From the NCBI GenBank assembly GCA_023395515.1, contig JAEWZB010000049.1, positions 1 through 44,334 of the forward strand: a DNA stretch of 44,334 nucleotides. Direction: 5' to 3'. Positions 8,329 to 16,349 of the stretch are shown here, one piece after another. Both the position numbers and the translations under genes were made by a program. The DNA is from Bacillota bacterium. Lineage in GTDB: Bacteria > Bacillota > Syntrophomonadia > Syntrophomonadales > Syntrophomonadaceae. Position 1 is the first letter of the stretch, and each line of letters opens with the position of its first letter. The notes beneath the pieces were generated by a model. It was not told where the DNA came from. It ran no database searches and was given only the letters and a program-made list of their open reading frames with translations.

Positions 8329-8862
8329 TCAATCGGCTATTCCCCGGAAGCGGCACACCCGGTCGCCGGTCGCCCAGCAATCAATTTCCCGTACATTATA
8401 CTTCTTACCGGTATAAACCTCAAAAATGCCGGCAATAAAGCCTTCGTCATAATAACACACAGTTTCATTGGTAATGGGAATTCCGCTGCAATCCAGGTCT
8501 TCCCCTACGGTAAGAACAAATTCCCCCTTTGTCTCATCATAATCCTCCATGCGTAAAATGCCGATTTTTAATGCTTTCAGGGTCTGTTGCAGGTTAGCTA
8601 CAAAGCCATTGAAATCAACCTGTAAATCCAATACATGACGTGCAAACTCCGTGCCGGCCAAATAGCCTGCCTGACGGAAATGTTCGGTGGCTTTTTCACT
8701 TCCGTACTCCTTGCTCAGTATATCCAGCATGGTGTATTGCATCAAGCGGTATACGAGCACCGGCATTTCTTCCCCCAGATTCCCCCGGCTTTTTTTGATA
8801 TCCCCCAGGCTCTCCCAGGCAAAGGTATCATGCTTATTCACCTGCTTTGGTATATTGGTCAT
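8329..8862 (-). CDS. V4R (4-vinyl reductase) domain sensor-like protein
   Basis: A 177-residue soluble protein. The C-terminal half carries V4R-type features: the EGFIAGIFEVYTGKKYNVRE segment and the Cys/His-type end CWATGDRVCRFRG. V4R domains bind small hydrocarbon-like ligands or haem in sensory proteins. It starts 3 bases after the HD-GYP stop and precedes the diguanylate cyclase, so it is co-transcribed with c-di-GMP enzymes and may be their separate ligand-sensing partner (inference). GGGGGG lies upstream of the ATG. Confidence 0.85.
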   Translation of the reverse strand: MTNIPKQVNKHDTFAWESLGDIKKSRGNLGEEMPVLVYRLMQYTMLDILSKEYGSEKATEHFRQAGYLAGTEFARHVLDLQVDFNGFVANLQQTLKALKIGILRMEDYDETKGEFVLTVGEDLDCSGIPITNETVCYYDEGFIAGIFEVYTGKKYNVREIDCWATGDRVCRFRGIAD

Positions 8863-8865
8863 TTA

Positions 8866-9552
8866 TCATATCCCCCCTAGTAAACTTTCATTTTCATTTA
8901 CGATAATTTCGATTAAAAGATTTGCTACCTGCGGATCAAATTGCTTGCCTTCATTCATTTTAATCTCCTTCAGGGCATCTTGTAAGCTCATAGCCTGCCG
9001 GTATACACGGTCATTAGTCATAGCGTCGAAGGCGTCCACCACAGCCAGTATACGGCAGGCCAGAGGAATTTCCCCTTCTTTTAACCCACGCGGATAGCCT
9101 TGGCCATCCCAGCGTTCATGGTGGGACAATATTAAATCTGCTACAACTGCCAGCTCCGGTGCCGCTTGGGCAATCCGATAACCAATTTCAGGATGCCGCT
9201 TCATCTCATCCCATTCCCCAGGACTGAGAGTGCCAGGCTTTTGCAAAATATGGGGATTGATACTGACCTTGCCAATATCGTGCAGAAGAGCCAGCAGAGA
9301 AATCTCATCCATCTCCTTGGAAGAAAGCTGAAGTTCTCTTCCTATGGCGTGGCAGTATGTCTCAATCCGTTTCGAATGTTCCTCGGTTTCATAGCTCTTT
9401 TCATAAAGGGTAGCCAGCAGGGTACTGATAATTGCGTTCCGGAAGCTCTTGCCCTCCAATAGTTTTTGCTGATACATATATTTTTCCCCTTGTTGCATGG
9501 CAGTCTGGATACTGTCTTCTGCCGTATCTTTGCAGGCGCAGCCCAGTGACAA
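8866..9552 (-). CDS. HD-GYP phosphodiesterase portion of a frameshifted GGDEF-HD-GYP gene
   Basis: This 228-codon frame is the C-terminal part of the gene starting at 11645, not an independent gene. It continues the end of the GGDEF fold (SLGCACKDTAEDS) and then carries the HD-GYP domain: HD pair in ALLHDIGKVSINPHIL, HHERWDGQGYPRGL, and DAFDAMTNDRVYRQAMS, all intact. HD-GYP enzymes break c-di-GMP to pGpG or GMP. No convincing ribosome site precedes residue 1. Adding one base near 9593-9605 restores a continuous 926-residue protein. The V4R gene starts 3 bases downstream. Confidence 0.85.
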   Translation of the reverse strand: MSLGCACKDTAEDSIQTAMQQGEKYMYQQKLLEGKSFRNAIISTLLATLYEKSYETEEHSKRIETYCHAIGRELQLSSKEMDEISLLALLHDIGKVSINPHILQKPGTLSPGEWDEMKRHPEIGYRIAQAAPELAVVADLILSHHERWDGQGYPRGLKEGEIPLACRILAVVDAFDAMTNDRVYRQAMSLQDALKEIKMNEGKQFDPQVANLLIEIIVNENESLLGGI

Positions 9553-11645
9553 ACTGAGGGATAAACTGCCGTCTTCGATGGTGATATGGGCATTTTTAAT
9601 TTTTTAATAACTGCTTCCGCCTCTTCCAGACTAGTCCCGGGCAGGAGGATAACAAATTCATCTCCGCCCCAGCGGGCAATCAAATCGTCCTCTTTGCAGC
9701 ACTTTCGCATAAGGTCGGCTGACTTTTTAAGCAAAGCATCCCCCGCTTTATGGCCGAATACATCATTGGTAATTTTCAGGCCATTAACATCTGCCATGAC
9801 CACGGAAACCGGCAAATATTCCGCCGCATCCAGACGAGTCATGGTTTCCTCAATGTAGTGCCGGTTATATAGGCCGGTTAAAGAATCATGATAGCTTAAA
9901 AATTCAATTTGTTTGATATGCTCCTTTTCGTCGCTGACATCACGGAAGACCATTACCACACCAAAGGTTTGTCCGTCTTCGGCTTTGATAGGCGCAGCAC
10001 TGTCCGCAATAGGTATACACTCTCCCTGCCGATTTACCATTTCCGTATGATTGGCAAGCCCTACCACCAATCCGGTTGCCAGTACCTTCTGGATAGGATT
10101 TTCTACCGGCTGCCCGGTATCTTCATTGCGCAGGGTAAATACTTCGGTGAAGTATTTACCAACTGCTGTGCCCCTATCCCAACCCGTCAATTTCTCCGCC
10201 ACGCTGTTTAAACTGGTGATAAAACCGAAGTTATCCGTTGTGACCACACCGTCCCCAATGGATTGCAGCGTTGTTTTCAGAAGCTCCTTTTCCTGCAGCA
10301 GTTCATTGCGGTAGACCTCCCGGTCGGTCACATCAAAAAGTATAGCATAGAACAGGCGGTTATCTCCGTCCATAACAGCAGAAGCATATGCATCAAAGAG
10401 CCTGGTTTTGCCACCTTTGAGGCGATGAGGAGCGGAAGAAAACAAAACGTCTCCATTTATATTTTTAAATTTTTCATCTATTATTTCAGGCGGCAAAAGG
10501 TTAAATTCATAAATACTCCGTCCCAGCACCTCTGTTCTTGTATACCCGAAATATTTTAATATGGCAGGATTTACCTCCACTATTTTTCCGGTTTCAGCAT
10601 CAAATACCACCTTGAGAGCACTGTGCTGCTCAAACATTGCTTCCAGCCGCTGTGCCAGCGCCTTATTGCGTTGCTGTTCTTCTTCCAGCTTCTTTCTGTT
10701 GAAAAGAAGCATCATGAATACAACGCAGACTGCGGCTGCGGTCAGCAATATGGATGCAATACTGGTACGTATAACACTTTGAAATATCTCTGACGAACGC
10801 AACAGCACATCAGGACCACGCACAAAAGACACCAGATGCCAGCCATTATACTCCAATCGGGCCGCAGATACATAGTAAGCTTCCCCATGACGTATAAATA
10901 TGGAGCTATCTATATCTGGGCTGCTGATAATACTGGCAATCCGATCGATTTCCGTCTCGGTAAGATGATATGCGTCCAAAGATTCGAATAGGTTACCGTC
11001 CTGTTCTGGAACAAAGGTGTTAAAAACAATATCTCCCTCACTAGTTACCAGGCAGTTTTGCACACCTTGATAAACGGCACTCTCGGAAATTTGCGGGAAC
11101 AGTCCCTCTGCCTGTAGTCGGGTATATAAGGCTCCCGTTATAGCTTCTCCCTCCCGCAGCGGCAGGAGGATAGCCAGGAAGTATTTCCCCAAGTTCTCAT
11201 CATAGCAGATATCGCCCACCATTGTTTCGCCCTGCATTAGCCGCGCAAGAGCTTTCCCCTGATTGGCCGGTGTAAAAAAAGACGATAGGTTCGCCCGCAT
11301 TTCCTCCAGGGATATATAATTAGTGGGATAAATAGGGACATTGGCGTTTCTCCGTTCTAAACGGTCTTTAATACTTCCATCAATGCCGGAATAACTGAGC
11401 ATAGTCTCCGCTGTATGTATGGCACGCTCTGCCTCCGTAATAATCCGATTGATCTCAGCAGCATTGCTCTGGGTATGGATGTTCAGGCTGTCTATAATCA
11501 TACTTTCAAACTCTGCATCCAGCCTGTGCTTTTCCTGAGTAAAAAGTAGAATAATGGATAGCACAAACCAACCGGCACATAAAACCAACACCAGAACCGA
11601 ATTTTTCCTTAATACCAGCTTAATCTTTTCTCTTATGTTTGCCAC
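9342..11645 (-). CDS. Cache-PAS-PAS-GGDEF sensor portion of the same frameshifted gene
   Basis: GTG start at 11645 with AAAGGGG upstream. An N-terminal membrane helix (about 15-35), an extracytoplasmic dCache-like domain (about 40-270), and a second helix (about 292-315) are followed by two PAS domains (about 335-580). The GGDEF domain (ARWGGDEFVILLPG) ends the in-frame part. Codons after about 9606 are out of frame: residues from KMPISPSK onward are not GGDEF-like, while the other frame reads KNAHITIEDGSLSLSLSLGC, the expected end of the domain. The loss of one A in the TTAAAAATG context is the simplest explanation. The I-site position reads KEDD instead of RxxD. As it stands, the protein would lack a complete GGDEF end and the HD-GYP domain. 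Confidence 0.85.
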   Translation of the reverse strand: MANIREKIKLVLRKNSVLVLVLCAGWFVLSIILLFTQEKHRLDAEFESMIIDSLNIHTQSNAAEINRIITEAERAIHTAETMLSYSGIDGSIKDRLERRNANVPIYPTNYISLEEMRANLSSFFTPANQGKALARLMQGETMVGDICYDENLGKYFLAILLPLREGEAITGALYTRLQAEGLFPQISESAVYQGVQNCLVTSEGDIVFNTFVPEQDGNLFESLDAYHLTETEIDRIASIISSPDIDSSIFIRHGEAYYVSAARLEYNGWHLVSFVRGPDVLLRSSEIFQSVIRTSIASILLTAAAVCVVFMMLLFNRKKLEEEQQRNKALAQRLEAMFEQHSALKVVFDAETGKIVEVNPAILKYFGYTRTEVLGRSIYEFNLLPPEIIDEKFKNINGDVLFSSAPHRLKGGKTRLFDAYASAVMDGDNRLFYAILFDVTDREVYRNELLQEKELLKTTLQSIGDGVVTTDNFGFITSLNSVAEKLTGWDRGTAVGKYFTEVFTLRNEDTGQPVENPIQKVLATGLVVGLANHTEMVNRQGECIPIADSAAPIKAEDGQTFGVVMVFRDVSDEKEHIKQIEFLSYHDSLTGLYNRHYIEETMTRLDAAEYLPVSVVMADVNGLKITNDVFGHKAGDALLKKSADLMRKCCKEDDLIARWGGDEFVILLPGTSLEEAEAVIKKLKMPISPSKTAVYPSVCHWAAPAKIRQKTVSRLPCNKGKNICISKNYWRARASGTQLSVPCWLPFMKRAMKPRNIRNGLRHTATP

Positions 11646-11781
11646 CTAAATACCCCTTTCTCAGCACCTGATCGTAAAATTTGTCTTTTATCAGGTAGCT
11701 TTATGGCGGAGCTTTCGAGGAAGCATCACTGTCTTCCCTTTTTCTCTTCCGTGGGAAAACCCGTCCTTCCTTTTTACCCGG
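11646..11781 (-). promoter_or_regulatory. Structured leader before the Cache-PAS-PAS-GGDEF gene
   Basis: The 136 bases between the two large c-di-GMP genes hold a hairpin ACCTGAT/ATCAGGT with an inner AAAA/TTTT, preceded on the minus strand by GCTT/AAGC and a CCATAAAGCTACC segment. The last recalls the AAAGCTA core of c-di-GMP-I (GEMM) aptamers, but the other conserved pieces are not visible. It may be a diverged riboswitch or simply a promoter region with a hairpin. Confidence 0.3.
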
Positions 11782-13503
11782 CTATATCAAATCTAGGATC
11801 TCCGTTTCCGGTACCGGCTTGCTGAAAAGATATCCCTGGATAGCATTGCAGCCGCAGGCGTTCAGATAGATCCGCTGTTCCTTTGCTTCCACGCCTTCGG
11901 CAATAACCTTCAGCCCAATTTTCCGGGCCAGGGACACGATTGTTTTCACGATCTGACCTTCGATGCCATCCTCAGTAATATTATCGATGAACGACTTGTC
12001 AATCTTCAGTACGTCGATGGGCAGGTTTTTCATATAGTTAAGAGAAGAATAACCCGTACCGAAATCATCCAGATAAATCATAATGCCATGGGCTCTCAAT
12101 TTCGCTAGCTTTACATAGGTTTCACTAAAAGGTTCTACCAGGCAGGACTCCGTGATTTCCAGGGCTACACTGCCTTTGCTGAGGCCAAACCGGTCAAAGG
12201 CTTCAATTACGTCCTCCACAAAATTACTTTGCTTGAGCTGCACGGGAGATACGTTGCAGGAGACACATATATTCTTATCCATCAGCTTCTGGGCAAAGGC
12301 AAAGCTGCTCTCTATAACCCACTGGCCAATTTCATTGATCAGACCCATTTCCTCGGCCACGGGAATAAATTTTTCCGGAGGAATAAGCCCCTCGGGCGCG
12401 CTGTTCCAGCGGATCAGTGCTTCAATGCCCACGATTCGATCACTTTCCACCGTGACTTGCGGCTGATAATGCAATATAAACTCACTGTTTCTGTAAGCCT
12501 CCCGCAAACGTTTCTCCAAATCTGTCCGCTGAGAAAGCTCCATTGCCATGCTGCTGTCATATAGAACATACTGATCCTTGCCCCGGTTTTTGGCCTTATA
12601 CATGGCCAGATCAGCATACTTCATAATCTCCTCTACCGTCCTGCCGTCCCTGGGGTAAGCCGCCACCCCTATGCTGCAGGTAATATGAAAGCTGACATTG
12701 TCTATGCTAATCGCCTCCTTGAACAAGTCCAGGATTTGATCCCCGAGTGCCATAACCTCCGTTTCTTCAGCAGTATTGGCACAAAGGATAAGAAATTCAT
12801 CACCACCCAGCCGTGATAGAATCAAACTCGGAGAAGCCAGTACCGCCAGCCGTCCGGCAATCTCAACCAGCATCCGATCCCCTAAGAAATGTCCGTGAGT
12901 ATCGTTGATGACCTTAAAATTATCCACATCTATAAAGAAGACGGTACCGGAACCAGATCCATTAGCGCATTGATCCAGCCTTTCCTGCAATTCGCTCATG
13001 ATGTAGGCCCGGTTAGGAAGACCGGTCAGACTGTCAAAATAAGCCAGGTGGTGAATCTTTTCCATATGCTGCTTCCGCTCCGTAATATCCCGCACAGCCG
13101 CTACATAGACATTCCTTCCCGACCACTCCGTTTTTCGGAGTGCAATCTCCACATCCAGAAACGTTTCTTCCTTCGGTCTTTTTGCTTTCCACTCAAAAAT
13201 TATGAAGCCCTGGCCTGCGATTCTCTCGTTCGCTTTTTTACCCCACTGCTTGGTCAGAGCCGGATTTGCCGATATATCCGCTATTCCATAATCCAGTATG
13301 CCCTCGGAGGGCAGGCCATACATAATGCTCGCCTGCTGGTTTATATACAGAAGCTTGCCGGTCTCATCGTGAATTATAATGGCATCATGAATGGTGTTGA
13401 AAACCGTCCATAAATTATTCTCTGCGTAGATGCGCTCCTGAATCTCCCTTTGCAAGCGCTGGTTGCTCTTCAGGAGCAACCCCACATAAAGCATTAATGA
13501 CAC
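11782..13503 (-). CDS. PAS-GGDEF-EAL portion of a frameshifted Cache-PAS-GGDEF-EAL gene
   Basis: 573 codons from a GTG inside a membrane helix. Domains are PAS (about 25-150, with DITERKQHMEK), GGDEF (about 150-310, SRLGGDEFLIL; no RxxD) and EAL (about 325-570). EAL residues are present: IEALIRW, LEITES, DDFGTGYSSL, KIDKSFI and IAEGVEA, so c-di-GMP hydrolysis to pGpG is likely. Upstream, the same frame continues without a stop through SITVFILVSLMLYVGLLL, which completes a transmembrane helix. The real gene therefore starts at 14138 and is broken by one base; repaired, it would encode 785 residues. Confidence 0.88.
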   Translation of the reverse strand: MSLMLYVGLLLKSNQRLQREIQERIYAENNLWTVFNTIHDAIIIHDETGKLLYINQQASIMYGLPSEGILDYGIADISANPALTKQWGKKANERIAGQGFIIFEWKAKRPKEETFLDVEIALRKTEWSGRNVYVAAVRDITERKQHMEKIHHLAYFDSLTGLPNRAYIMSELQERLDQCANGSGSGTVFFIDVDNFKVINDTHGHFLGDRMLVEIAGRLAVLASPSLILSRLGGDEFLILCANTAEETEVMALGDQILDLFKEAISIDNVSFHITCSIGVAAYPRDGRTVEEIMKYADLAMYKAKNRGKDQYVLYDSSMAMELSQRTDLEKRLREAYRNSEFILHYQPQVTVESDRIVGIEALIRWNSAPEGLIPPEKFIPVAEEMGLINEIGQWVIESSFAFAQKLMDKNICVSCNVSPVQLKQSNFVEDVIEAFDRFGLSKGSVALEITESCLVEPFSETYVKLAKLRAHGIMIYLDDFGTGYSSLNYMKNLPIDVLKIDKSFIDNITEDGIEGQIVKTIVSLARKIGLKVIAEGVEAKEQRIYLNACGCNAIQGYLFSKPVPETEILDLI

Positions 13504-13517
13504 CAGAATAAAAACCG

Positions 13518-14138
13518 TTATGGACAGATAACCGTGCTTTGTTTTTGGAGAATTGCTTCCAGCATGCCGTAAGTACTTTCAAGATACATGCCGGTACCGA
13601 TATAAGCCTCAATTTCCGGTATCCCAATCACAAAAGAAAGCTTTTCCTCCACGGCCGAATGGTCGGGCAGATAATAAGCATAAGTCACGAAAGAACCTTC
13701 CGGTTTTGTTTGGGCCGCTTGTACCAATTCCTGTATAATATATCTGCCGCTTGCATCTTGCAGCAGCCATTGATCAGTACCTTCCTTTTCCGGCTCATAA
13801 GGCTGAACCAGCATAGTCCCATCGTAGGTACTCATGAAAATATAATTAGGCCCAAACTCATCCTCATAAGTCATTTCCCTGACCAGACTGCTGATCTTGC
13901 TTCTGGCTTCTTCGCGGCTTATTTCACTTTTTTTCACCTGGTCAATCAATGGTTCGACGGCATTGTAGGCCAGGTTAGCCATTCTAGTAACTGAGTTCTC
14001 TCTTTGCTGTTCCATAAGCAGCATAAAATCCGCAGTAATGCTTTGGGAAAACAGCAGAGGCAAAAGTACGACCACCAAAGAATAAACGGCCAAAACCATG
14101 ACCCAAATCCGTATCTGTTTTTTCGATTTATTTTCCAT
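13518..14138 (-). CDS. Cache sensor portion of the same frameshifted Cache-PAS-GGDEF-EAL gene
   Basis: A 206-codon frame encoding an N-terminal helix (about 8-32) and a single-Cache extracytoplasmic domain (DEFGPNYIFMSTYDGTML, later FVIGIPEIEAYIGTGMYLE), as found in carboxylate- or amino-acid-sensing receptors. It ends prematurely after LQKQSTVICP. The frame change maps to an A5 run at 13542-13546: one extra A gives LQKTKHGYLSITVFILV, joining the next helix and the PAS-GGDEF-EAL part. Alone, this fragment would be a secreted or anchored sensor with no output. Confidence 0.83.
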   Translation of the reverse strand: MENKSKKQIRIWVMVLAVYSLVVVLLPLLFSQSITADFMLLMEQQRENSVTRMANLAYNAVEPLIDQVKKSEISREEARSKISSLVREMTYEDEFGPNYIFMSTYDGTMLVQPYEPEKEGTDQWLLQDASGRYIIQELVQAAQTKPEGSFVTYAYYLPDHSAVEEKLSFVIGIPEIEAYIGTGMYLESTYGMLEAILQKQSTVICP

Positions 14139-14192
14139 TCTTATGACCTCCGTCTATGGGCCTCTCCACGTCCATATCTATTGAACGATATT

Positions 14193-14864
14193 TTATTCAG
14201 CAGGGGATTCTCCCCCACTTAAATTGCAAGCCTTGTCAATACCAAGTGAATTGCTCCAGTATGATTGAATATAAAAAAATACGCTGTATGGAATCATACA
14301 ACGGATCGTGTCAGTAAACGGAAGATAGACTTGATCTGGAAGGGCTATGTCAAGCGCATGAATATTGTCATTATGTACGGAGAGTTGCGGTCTGGAGTCC
14401 AGCTGCTGAGTAATAAGGATCATGTGCAGATTGGGGCTTTGGTGCATGGAAAAAACGTTTATCAACTCGCGGTGCATATTTAATTTGATAAGCTGGTAAT
14501 TGTCGATTACAAAATGGGTTTTTCTTCGGCATTTCAATTTTTTAAGATAGGCCCTCATATATAACAGCGTGTCCAGCGCAGGCATCTTTAAGCTCTTTAT
14601 GCCTTCAGCCACTGCGCGGTTTATCTTAGCCAACAGTTCACAGATTCCCACCCAGGCCATGGCTGGCGACTCACCCCGGCAAGTGTACAATGCGCAGGCC
14701 GCCTGCAAAAGCCCGTTTCGCAAATATTCCCTGACGGCGGCCGTTTTTCCAAAGCCGCTCGGTACCTCAACCATAGTCAGAGGATATGGGGATATTTTAC
14801 TTAACTGCTCTTTAAGTTGGTCCGGGAAATAATACTTTTGTTGTTTGTTTATGGTGTGGCGCAT
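14193..14864 (-). pseudogene. Truncated MalT/LuxR-type STAND ATPase regulator
   Basis: 223 codons; ATG at 14864 with GGAGG 7 bases upstream. The N-terminus matches large LuxR/MalT-type regulators: FPDQLKEQLSKISPYPLTMV, P-loop PSGFGKTAAVREYL and a Walker B-like HFVIDNYQLI, then LHMILITQQLDSRPQLS. After NIHALD (about residue 178) the sequence no longer looks like the family, and the remaining ATPase, TPR and HTH regions (normally another 600 or more residues) are missing. I read it as a remnant left by deletion, lying directly upstream of the Cache-PAS-GGDEF-EAL gene. Confidence 0.7.
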
Positions 14865-15323
14865 TTTGTTTCCTCCAATCTGATGGGGGAGACAGCGACT
14901 CATTTTCCCAATAATTACCGTATATCATCCAGCTTTAAAAGTGCCTCAACCACAGATCTCTTGCTTTAGCGTATCATTCGAACTAGCTACAGCACCCTGT
15001 TACCACCCTGCTTCTGACTATATACCACCGTTCTCCATAAAGATCATTTCATTACTAATAATGGTCTATTTTACCATGTACCATGGTATTCTTCAACGAA
15101 TATAACAGCCAAACTACCATAAAACGACAGGTCCAACCATGTTCTGACTAAATATCGAGCAAAAATTTGATATTTCGAAAGTGGATACTACCAGGTATCC
15201 GCTTTTCAATGTTGTAAGGTGTAATATAAAAATATATATCGTTCGTATTTGACGTATTGATTAGACAACATAGGAAAAGGGATTCATAATTATAATCTAA
15301 TATTCTTTCGGAGGGATTTATCA
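14865..15323. other. AT-rich intergenic region before the recombinase gene
   Basis: About 460 bases with no credible gene. It contains an AAATATC/GATATTT inverted repeat (about 15150-15176), a plus-strand terminator-like hairpin (15179-15206), and the recombinase promoter region with a TATAAT-like segment near 15290. It lies between a truncated regulator and a recombinase, a plausible junction of rearrangement. Confidence 0.5.
15179..15206 (+). terminator. Terminator-like hairpin upstream of recombinase
   Basis: Stem AAGTGGATAC/GTATCCGCTT (one G-T pair), six-base loop, short T tract. No plus-strand gene lies upstream, so it may end an unseen RNA or act in the recombinase leader. Confidence 0.45.
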
Positions 15324-16247
15324 ATGCTAAACTTTACACAGTTCGTTAATCGTTATCTTGAATACTGCCAGTATCAAAAAAAACTAAATACCAAAACCCT
15401 GAAAGCCTACCGCATAGATATTAAGCAGTTTCAGAAATTTATTGAAACTACCGATGAAAACATCACCAGAAGCAATCTAGCAGCATACGCAGCCCATCTG
15501 CACAAAAAATATAAGCCTAAAACGGTGAAAAGGAAAATAGCTAGTATCAAGGCTTTTTGCAGTTGGATGGAATATGAGGATATTATTCAAGAAAACCCCT
15601 TTTCTAAAATTAACTTGAAATTCCACGAACCCAAGATCCTCCCTAAAACAATTCCCCTTGATGTGATTCAAGTGTTGCTTAAAACTGCTTATGCTGAAGC
15701 TGTAAATGAACAATATACTCCCTATCAGATACAAGTTTGTCTCCGTGATATTGCGGTTTTAGAGCTATTGTTTGCTAGCGGGATGAGAGTTTCAGAATTG
15801 TGCTCTCTTAAAGTAGAGGATATTAACTTAGATAATGGTCAGGTTCGTATTTACGGTAAAGGTGCTAAAGAAAGGATAGTTAACATTGCTAATCCTGATG
15901 TACTAACGGCATTAAGAAAATATAAATCAGCTTTCCTACAGCAGATTGAAGACAATGGGCACTTGTTTGTAAATAGAGAACATAATCGTCTGTCCGAACA
16001 ATCTGTTCGAGCCATCATTAACAAGTATGCGAAAAAAGCTAATATCTACCGGCACTTAACTCCCCACATGTTCAGACATTCGTTTGCCACCTTGTTACTG
16101 GAAGAAGATGTCGACATTCGATACATACAGCAAATACTGGGACATAGTTCTATAACTACTACGCAAATTTATACCCATGTATCAACCAAAAAACAAAAAG
16201 ACATACTAAGTCTAAAACATCCCAGAAATCGCATATGCATTAAATAA
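15324..16247 (+). CDS. Tyrosine recombinase/integrase (XerC/D-like)
   Basis: A 307-residue site-specific recombinase. The N-terminal SAM-like core-binding domain (about 1-95: VNRYLEYCQYQKKLNTKTLK) is followed by the catalytic domain. Catalytic residues are all visible: Arg in GMRVSELCSL, Lys in YGKGAKERIV, HxxR in HMFRHSFATLLL, His in LGHSSITTT and the Tyr nucleophile in QIYTHVSTK. The length suits Xer-type or small integron/ICE-type enzymes. CGGAGGG precedes the ATG at 15324. No dif-associated genes are present; the next gene is an unrecognised large protein, and tandem palindromes overlap its stop codon. It may be a mobile-element or inversion recombinase (inference). Confidence 0.92.
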   Translation: MLNFTQFVNRYLEYCQYQKKLNTKTLKAYRIDIKQFQKFIETTDENITRSNLAAYAAHLHKKYKPKTVKRKIASIKAFCSWMEYEDIIQENPFSKINLKFHEPKILPKTIPLDVIQVLLKTAYAEAVNEQYTPYQIQVCLRDIAVLELLFASGMRVSELCSLKVEDINLDNGQVRIYGKGAKERIVNIANPDVLTALRKYKSAFLQQIEDNGHLFVNREHNRLSEQSVRAIINKYAKKANIYRHLTPHMFRHSFATLLLEEDVDIRYIQQILGHSSITTTQIYTHVSTKKQKDILSLKHPRNRICIK

Positions 16248-16287
16248 TGCATATACCATGGCCAAATGCACTTATGCATTTGGTCAT
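16233..16287. repeat. Tandem palindromes overlapping the recombinase stop codon
   Basis: Palindrome 1 (16233-16254) is ATATGCATTA-AA-TAATGCATAT, a perfect ten-base inverted repeat containing the stop codon. Palindrome 2 (16258-16287) has arms GGCCAAATGCA/TGCATTTGGTC around CTTA, plus two outer pairs. All four arms share an ATGCA core. Neither has a T tract, so they are not ordinary terminators. Confidence 0.8.
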
Positions 16288-16349
16288 TAAAAAACGAGTG
16301 CAGGATAATAGCTAATTATCTAAGCTTTTTTTGTAGAGGGGGACTGCGA

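Noticed and set aside
9593..9605. Programmed -1 ribosomal frameshift in the GGDEF-HD-GYP gene
   Set aside because: The codons do not form a proper X-XXY-YYZ slippery heptamer, and I saw no clear stimulatory structure. A base loss in an A run is simpler.
16233..16287. Reading the palindromes after the recombinase as its transcription terminator
   Set aside because: Neither hairpin is followed by a T tract on the plus strand.
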